From: an uncultured Desulfomonile sp.
GTDB lineage: Bacteria > Desulfobacterota > Desulfomonilia > Desulfomonilales > Desulfomonilaceae
Direction: 5' to 3'
Assembly: GCA_903896745.1 (NCBI GenBank)
Contig: CAITZA010000374.1
Coordinates: 1 to 34,950 of the forward strand
DNA length: 34,950 nucleotides
Notes under the pieces: generated by a model
Database searches by the model: none
What the model saw: the letters and a program-made list of their open reading frames with translations, nothing else
Told to the model about the DNA's origin: nothing
Position numbers and translations under genes: made by a program
Shown: one piece after another, positions 31,442 to 34,950 of the stretch
How positions within the stretch are numbered: position 1 is the first letter of the stretch
Layout of the letters: every line of letters begins with the position of its first letter

Positions 31442-32791
31442 CTATTCTTCGGATTCCTTTGAGCTCCCTGAGATTCCATCTGAAATAAGGGATTGCAAGT
31501 CATAAGCCCTGACTTGGCTTCGAGACCTCAAAAAGGCCAGCCAATCAGTCTTTTTGCGTTCAAGAGTGATTAGTCTTGGACCTTCCATCCCTGGTAATGT
31601 GTCTATGGTAAAGTCCGTTATCATCCCCTGAACCTTCGGAGTTGCCCATTTCTCTTCGAGAGCGTCACCCGTCCAGACTAGCCCCTTAATCCTTCCCTCT
31701 TCCAGCATCTTGGTTCGGCTAAGCATGCGCATCGTTTTTGAACTGTGGGATATTGCAAGAATTTCATAACGTGAATCCTTGTTGGTATCCAGAGACATGA
31801 GTCGGGGACGAACATAAGCGGTATCCACTGAGAGGTCCTTTTCAGTATCCTTGCTAATTTCGGGCCCCACCCAACGAAGAATGATGTCCGATCCTCCATA
31901 ATATGACTTTGAAACATAAAGCCTTTTGCCTGAGGGCTCATATATCCGCAGGTGATCTTCACGGTCATAGGCTGCAATGAGAGGTTTTCTCTGACCTTCA
32001 AAATCACCTATGGTAAAACCAAAAATTGGTATCTTGAGTGGAACTCCAAAGCGATCTCCCTGAACCAGTTCGTTACCTTTATCTTCTATGTTGAAAACAG
32101 GCCCTTCATACATCCTGCTCATGCCTTTTCGTTGGCCGAGCAGAATGGGGCCTCTGGTTGGATAATTAATGACTCGCAGAAAATACGGGAAGTCCTGAGC
32201 TACAGGCGTCAGACTTCCACCCCGATACTCAAGGACAAAAGAGGCTATCGAACCCCTGTTTTGAGCGGAGACATATATCCTTGCCGGCCCCTGCTTACGG
32301 ATCTTCGCCACATCAATAGATTTTATCTCCAGGTTACCCGAATTATACTCTGTCATCAGACTCATCTGGCCGGCGTTAAAACGATGGACGTATATATTGG
32401 ACGGATCGGCCACCACTATGTCATTCTTGCCATCCCCATCCACATCCCCTACCCCTAGCCCAATCGCCAGTAAACTTAGCTCTTCACCCTTCCATACCTT
32501 TTCAGTTTCAGACGACTTTTTGGACGAATCCCGGGATGATTGGGCCACAATACCCGAGATTATTCTGCCATCCATCCCGCCAATTGGAGAATCGTGAGGT
32601 AACCCAGCCCTTGATTCACCATCGCTGGCGTTCCGGTAACTGTCACCAGAGGGAGTTCCGGATTCTCTGACCTGAGGGTGGTTCCCGGAAAGATCAACAT
32701 CATGCGCTTGTGAAACCGTTATGCAGACTGGAGAGCACAAAACTGCAATTATAAGCGGCAAAAACTTAAGGTTGAAACAACAGCTTTTCAT
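31442..32791 (-). CDS. Secreted FG-GAP/VCBS-type repeat protein
   Basis: 449 aa. Signal peptide to about residue 30 (LPLIIAVLCSPVCITVSQA/H), a low-complexity Ser/Asp stretch, then one clear calcium-type FG-GAP loop GVGDVDGDGKNDIVVAD (113-129) and further beta-rich segments (GFTIGDFEGQRKPLIAAYD; SLDTNKDSRYEILAIS) that look like decayed repeats of a beta-propeller. Surface or periplasmic binding role is likely. Start ATG 32791 after GGAGGGCG; the TTG four codons upstream is part of the ribosome site. It is convergent with the radical SAM gene. Confidence 0.83.
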   Translation of the reverse strand: MKSCCFNLKFLPLIIAVLCSPVCITVSQAHDVDLSGNHPQVRESGTPSGDSYRNASDGESRAGLPHDSPIGGMDGRIISGIVAQSSRDSSKKSSETEKVWKGEELSLLAIGLGVGDVDGDGKNDIVVADPSNIYVHRFNAGQMSLMTEYNSGNLEIKSIDVAKIRKQGPARIYVSAQNRGSIASFVLEYRGGSLTPVAQDFPYFLRVINYPTRGPILLGQRKGMSRMYEGPVFNIEDKGNELVQGDRFGVPLKIPIFGFTIGDFEGQRKPLIAAYDREDHLRIYEPSGKRLYVSKSYYGGSDIILRWVGPEISKDTEKDLSVDTAYVRPRLMSLDTNKDSRYEILAISHSSKTMRMLSRTKMLEEGRIKGLVWTGDALEEKWATPKVQGMITDFTIDTLPGMEGPRLITLERKKTDWLAFLRSRSQVRAYDLQSLISDGISGSSKESEE

Positions 32792-33231
32792 CGCGCCCTC
32801 CAAAAAACCTGCGCTGGAATTGTGTGAATCTTTTTCCGGAACAAGAGCGTACCTGATACATTAAATCCAGTTCCATCAACAATATAAGACAAAGAACTCA
32901 ATAATTACAATCAATTTATTGAAACATATTTCAACCGACCATATTTATTGTGTTTTATTCATGGCGCCTGTTCCTGGGCTTTTGGCGCAGCGTACGGATT
33001 AGCATGGTATGTGTACAGTTCATGAATGCTCCTGTGAAACATTAGACAGCCATCAAACATTTTGGTTTGACCTGCACGAATTTTACGCCAATTCGAGCAA
33101 TACGCTCCGCTTATATGGCTTGACCTTGGGGAATGGCCGTGTTAGCTCTCGTCAACAGGATTTGAAGTTTGCAGACATGAAATCCGATACTGTATCGAAG
33201 TGTTGATTGCGCCGATAGACAGGGTGAAATT
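32792..33231. other. AT-rich divergent intergenic region
   Basis: Between the FG-GAP gene and the outer-membrane protein gene, which are divergent, so it probably holds both promoters. No RNA gene, repeat or clear operator seen. A 65-codon frame at 33009-33206 has no ribosome binding site or family and was not called. Confidence 0.4.
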
Positions 33232-34326
33232 GTGGCGCAGTCCTACGACTGGGCAGAAAAAACCGGGGTAGGGATTTTGAACGGATTCTCTTCATCAAGG
33301 CTGCCCTCAAGAGCGCTCACGGTAGTCATCATTATATTCATAGGGGGGTGGTTTGGCCTGACCGATGAAGCCAGGGCACAGAGTATGGCTTCATCCGGAA
33401 ATGTGTCCGGGTGGATCACCGGGTTCTTGCCGGACATTGGTTTTCCAGCTTTGAGTCGTATGGAAATTACCCCGTATGGAAAATTTGGTTATCGAAAGGT
33501 CGGATGGTCTGCAAAATTGCCGGTTCCATTCCGGATAGAGTCAGGCGGATCAGTTGATTCGGTTGGAGATTACTACACACTTCGGTTAAGAGAAGTCGAT
33601 TTATGGGTAGCTGAGCTTGGCATGGATGCTCAACTTGTCAAAGGAGTCACCGTATATTCCAAAATATCAGGCAACATCCTGCAGGGCATATTGAATGAAT
33701 GGTTTCCTGAAAGCCGGACTGAGGCTGAACAGCTTCTCTGGCGCACGAGGAATTTTAGCTGGGTTGAACTGGAAGGCGGAATTATCAAGCCGATCATCTG
33801 GAATTTCAGCATGAAGGCCGGTTTGAGATATGATGACTTTAGGTTGGCGTTCAAGGATCCCTATGAAATAAATGCCTCCTCTGTTTCTGGAAATACCAGC
33901 GTTACTCTTAGGGCATATCAGGCGAACAGTTATATCTGGATTCCATATCTTGGGCTCGGATGGAATGGAAAAAGACTTAAGCTCTTTCTCACAGGAAGCC
34001 TGTTCGCCCCATCCCAAATCCGTCTGGAATCGAGGGTTAGCGCCCGAACCACATCGCCGGATGTTTTTTCGTGCTACACAACCTTTTCTTCTAGCGAGGC
34101 GGCGTCATACATTGAGATGAGTCTCGAATATTTCATGAACTGGATACCGGTAGTCAATCTGAGTTTCTGGGGAAAAAGCGGATGGGCGCAGGTCAGTGGA
34201 AAAGGCGACATTTCTTATAATTGCCTCCCCACACAAAATAATTCCACCAGAGTTATCGACGAATCCAGGATCACGTTCACACGTTACGACATATCCGCCG
34301 GCCTATCATTGAATGCAACATTCTGA
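33232..34326 (+). CDS. Outer-membrane beta-barrel protein
   Basis: 364 aa. Signal sequence ALTVVIIIFIGGWFGL then ARA/Q cleavage near residue 49 (a long basic N-region precedes it). The rest alternates short amphipathic strands (KGVTVYSKISG; NFSMKAGLRYDDF; YIWIPYLGLGW; YIEMSLEYFMNW) and ends with aromatic Phe in SAGLSLNATF, the signature of an outer-membrane barrel for BAM insertion. No family name. GTG start at 33232 has AGGGTG 5 nt upstream; the Met codons that follow lie beyond the signal. Confidence 0.75.
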   Translation: MAQSYDWAEKTGVGILNGFSSSRLPSRALTVVIIIFIGGWFGLTDEARAQSMASSGNVSGWITGFLPDIGFPALSRMEITPYGKFGYRKVGWSAKLPVPFRIESGGSVDSVGDYYTLRLREVDLWVAELGMDAQLVKGVTVYSKISGNILQGILNEWFPESRTEAEQLLWRTRNFSWVELEGGIIKPIIWNFSMKAGLRYDDFRLAFKDPYEINASSVSGNTSVTLRAYQANSYIWIPYLGLGWNGKRLKLFLTGSLFAPSQIRLESRVSARTTSPDVFSCYTTFSSSEAASYIEMSLEYFMNWIPVVNLSFWGKSGWAQVSGKGDISYNCLPTQNNSTRVIDESRITFTRYDISAGLSLNATF

Positions 34327-34451
34327 TTTAACGATATAAACCTAAATTTATAAGGCTTGCGTTCTTTTCCTGAAACCTTTCTGATTTCATGGCATCTGTA
34401 GGTATAGTCGTGGTAATGATCACGAAGAAAACCTCGATCAGGAGGCGTGTC

Positions 34452-34640
34452 ATGAGTATAAGTTCAAGTCCATCAAGTGTAAGATATAGGTGCCAGATCG
34501 GTAATAGCTGTGAATTGTTCAGTTCACCCTTGGGAGTATCAGAATGTTATGAGCGTGGAGGCCATTTGGTAAGAAGCTGCAGTGAGAGCTCAGGCAGAGT
34601 TCCCGACCCGGGATTGAATCCCGATGAACCGGACAGATGA
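34452..34640 (+). CDS. Small Cys-containing protein
   Basis: 62 aa from ATG 34452, with a strong AGGAGG 6 nt upstream, arguing that it is translated. Four Cys (14, 20, 32, 43) lie in a polar, Ser-rich sequence with no signal or TM; a metal site or disulfides are possible. The longer frame from 34389 lacks a ribosome site. Unrecognised. It is followed by a strong terminator at 34715. Confidence 0.5.
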   Translation: MSISSSPSSVRYRCQIGNSCELFSSPLGVSECYERGGHLVRSCSESSGRVPDPGLNPDEPDR

Positions 34641-34714
34641 CAGTTGCGATCAGATTTTAGATGAAAACAATTATTCCAGAATTCTAACGAATTTTAATGC
34701 GTTTATTACAGACG

Positions 34715-34757
34715 ACGTCCCTGAGCGGTGATTGACCTCAGGGACGTTTCCTTTTTA
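34715..34757 (+). terminator. Intrinsic terminator
   Basis: Perfect 11-bp stem ACGTCCCTGAG (34715-34725) / CTCAGGGACGT (34737-34747), 11-nt loop, followed by TTCCTTTTT. It ends the small Cys-protein gene unit. Confidence 0.88.
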
Positions 34758-34807
34758 TGGGGTTTTTGTTGGGGGAAAAAAATGTTAAACTATTTTGCTT
34801 TAACCTG

Positions 34808-34845
34808 AAAAAATCGCCGACTGGTTCAAAACCAGCTTACCGGCG
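34808..34845 (-). terminator. Minus-strand intrinsic terminator
   Basis: CGCCG (34815-34819) / CGGCG (34841-34845) enclosing a perfect inner hairpin CTGGTT/AACCAG; on the minus strand it is followed by A then six T (34813-34808). It fits the end of the minus-strand gene entering from the right. Confidence 0.72.
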
Positions 34846-34874
34846 GATCGATCATTTGATTCCCTGCCATCACT

Positions 34875-34950
34875 TCATGACAGGGCGTTCAGGTCGTAGG
34901 GTTGTATGTTACGGATCACAGCAAGCCTGATTCGACGGATGGCTTTTTGA
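34875..34950 (-). CDS. C-terminal end of a minus-strand gene (partial)
   Basis: Only the last 24 codons and a TGA are in the window: KAIRRIRLAVIRNIQPYDLN then ALS. The peptide is basic and helical-looking. Support comes from an open frame to the edge and a minus-strand terminator 30 nt after the stop. The product is unknown. Confidence 0.38.
   Translation of the reverse strand, partial: QKAIRRIRLAVIRNIQPYDLNALS

Noticed and set aside
33009-33206. 65-codon frame upstream of the outer-membrane barrel gene
   Set aside because: No ribosome binding site, no family, and an ordinary divergent promoter region explains the space.
34801-34880. Adjacent hairpins near the right edge as a possible riboswitch or small RNA
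   Set aside because: The first hairpin is better explained as a minus-strand intrinsic terminator, and the second (CCTG/CAGG) overlaps the end of the incoming minus-strand frame.

Overview
The window looks like a chromosomal segment of a Gram-negative, anaerobic deltaproteobacterium (Desulfobacterota, Syntrophobacterales or Desulfomonile type). That placement is inference. It rests on two complete acyl-CoA synthetases plus a phenylacetate-CoA-ligase-like protein, a CooC-type nickel-insertion ATPase beside a DUF3786 protein and folD (Wood-Ljungdahl pathway themes), an outer-membrane beta-barrel protein, and a HesB-like gene whose active-site codon is UGA. There are no rRNA or tRNA genes, insertion sequences or CRISPR arrays that I can recognise.

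Layout. 1-5.2 kb (minus strand): a hybrid sensor histidine kinase cut by the window edge, a CheR-type methyltransferase 3 nt upstream of it, and a medium-chain acyl-CoA synthetase. 5.5-10.1 kb: a secreted protein, a class I glutamine amidotransferase, a strikingly His-rich protein, a helical RsbRD-like protein, a secreted protein with a duplicated C-terminal/N-terminal domain, and a two-gene unit of a helical protein and a membrane-anchored thioredoxin-fold protein. 10.2-10.9 kb: a HesB/IscA-like gene interrupted in frame by UGA (probable selenocysteine) and UAG, followed by an FmdB zinc ribbon. 10.9-14.8 kb: a divergent PaaK-like ligase, a long-chain acyl-CoA synthetase with a good sigma70 promoter and a structured leader, and a small exported protein. 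14.8-18.1 kb (minus): an operon of a helical protein, CoaE, a membrane zinc-ribbon protein, a cupin-HTH fusion and a SAM methyltransferase. 18.3-23.2 kb (plus): a small membrane protein, SerA, DUF3786, CooC and FolD. 23.3-26.6 kb (minus): RibF, LapA-like, HIT hydrolase, YfcE-type phosphodiesterase and UPF0280. 27-31.4 kb (plus): an SGNH hydrolase and two radical SAM enzymes, with two copies of a diverged 76-78 nt repeat between them. 31.4-34.6 kb: a secreted FG-GAP-type protein, an outer-membrane barrel and a small Cys protein; a minus-strand gene probably ends just inside the right edge.

How the genes fit together. CoA chemistry recurs: CoaE makes CoA, and the ligases activate carboxylic acids to CoA thioesters for beta-oxidation or aromatic degradation. 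CooC with DUF3786 and FolD point to the acetyl-CoA pathway that would oxidise or make the acetyl units, and the His-rich protein could be a nickel buffer for CO dehydrogenase. SerA and FolD also meet in one-carbon metabolism.

The most notable item is the HesB-like gene at 10347-10652. The frame, promoter, ribosome binding site and conserved motifs are all present, but UGA sits exactly where the family has its reactive Cys/Sec, and a second in-frame stop, UAG, occurs 11 codons later. UGA is best explained as selenocysteine. UAG could be a nonsense mutation, a sequencing error or, more speculatively, pyrrolysine; at least five other genes here end in TAG, so TAG is also an ordinary stop codon in this genome.
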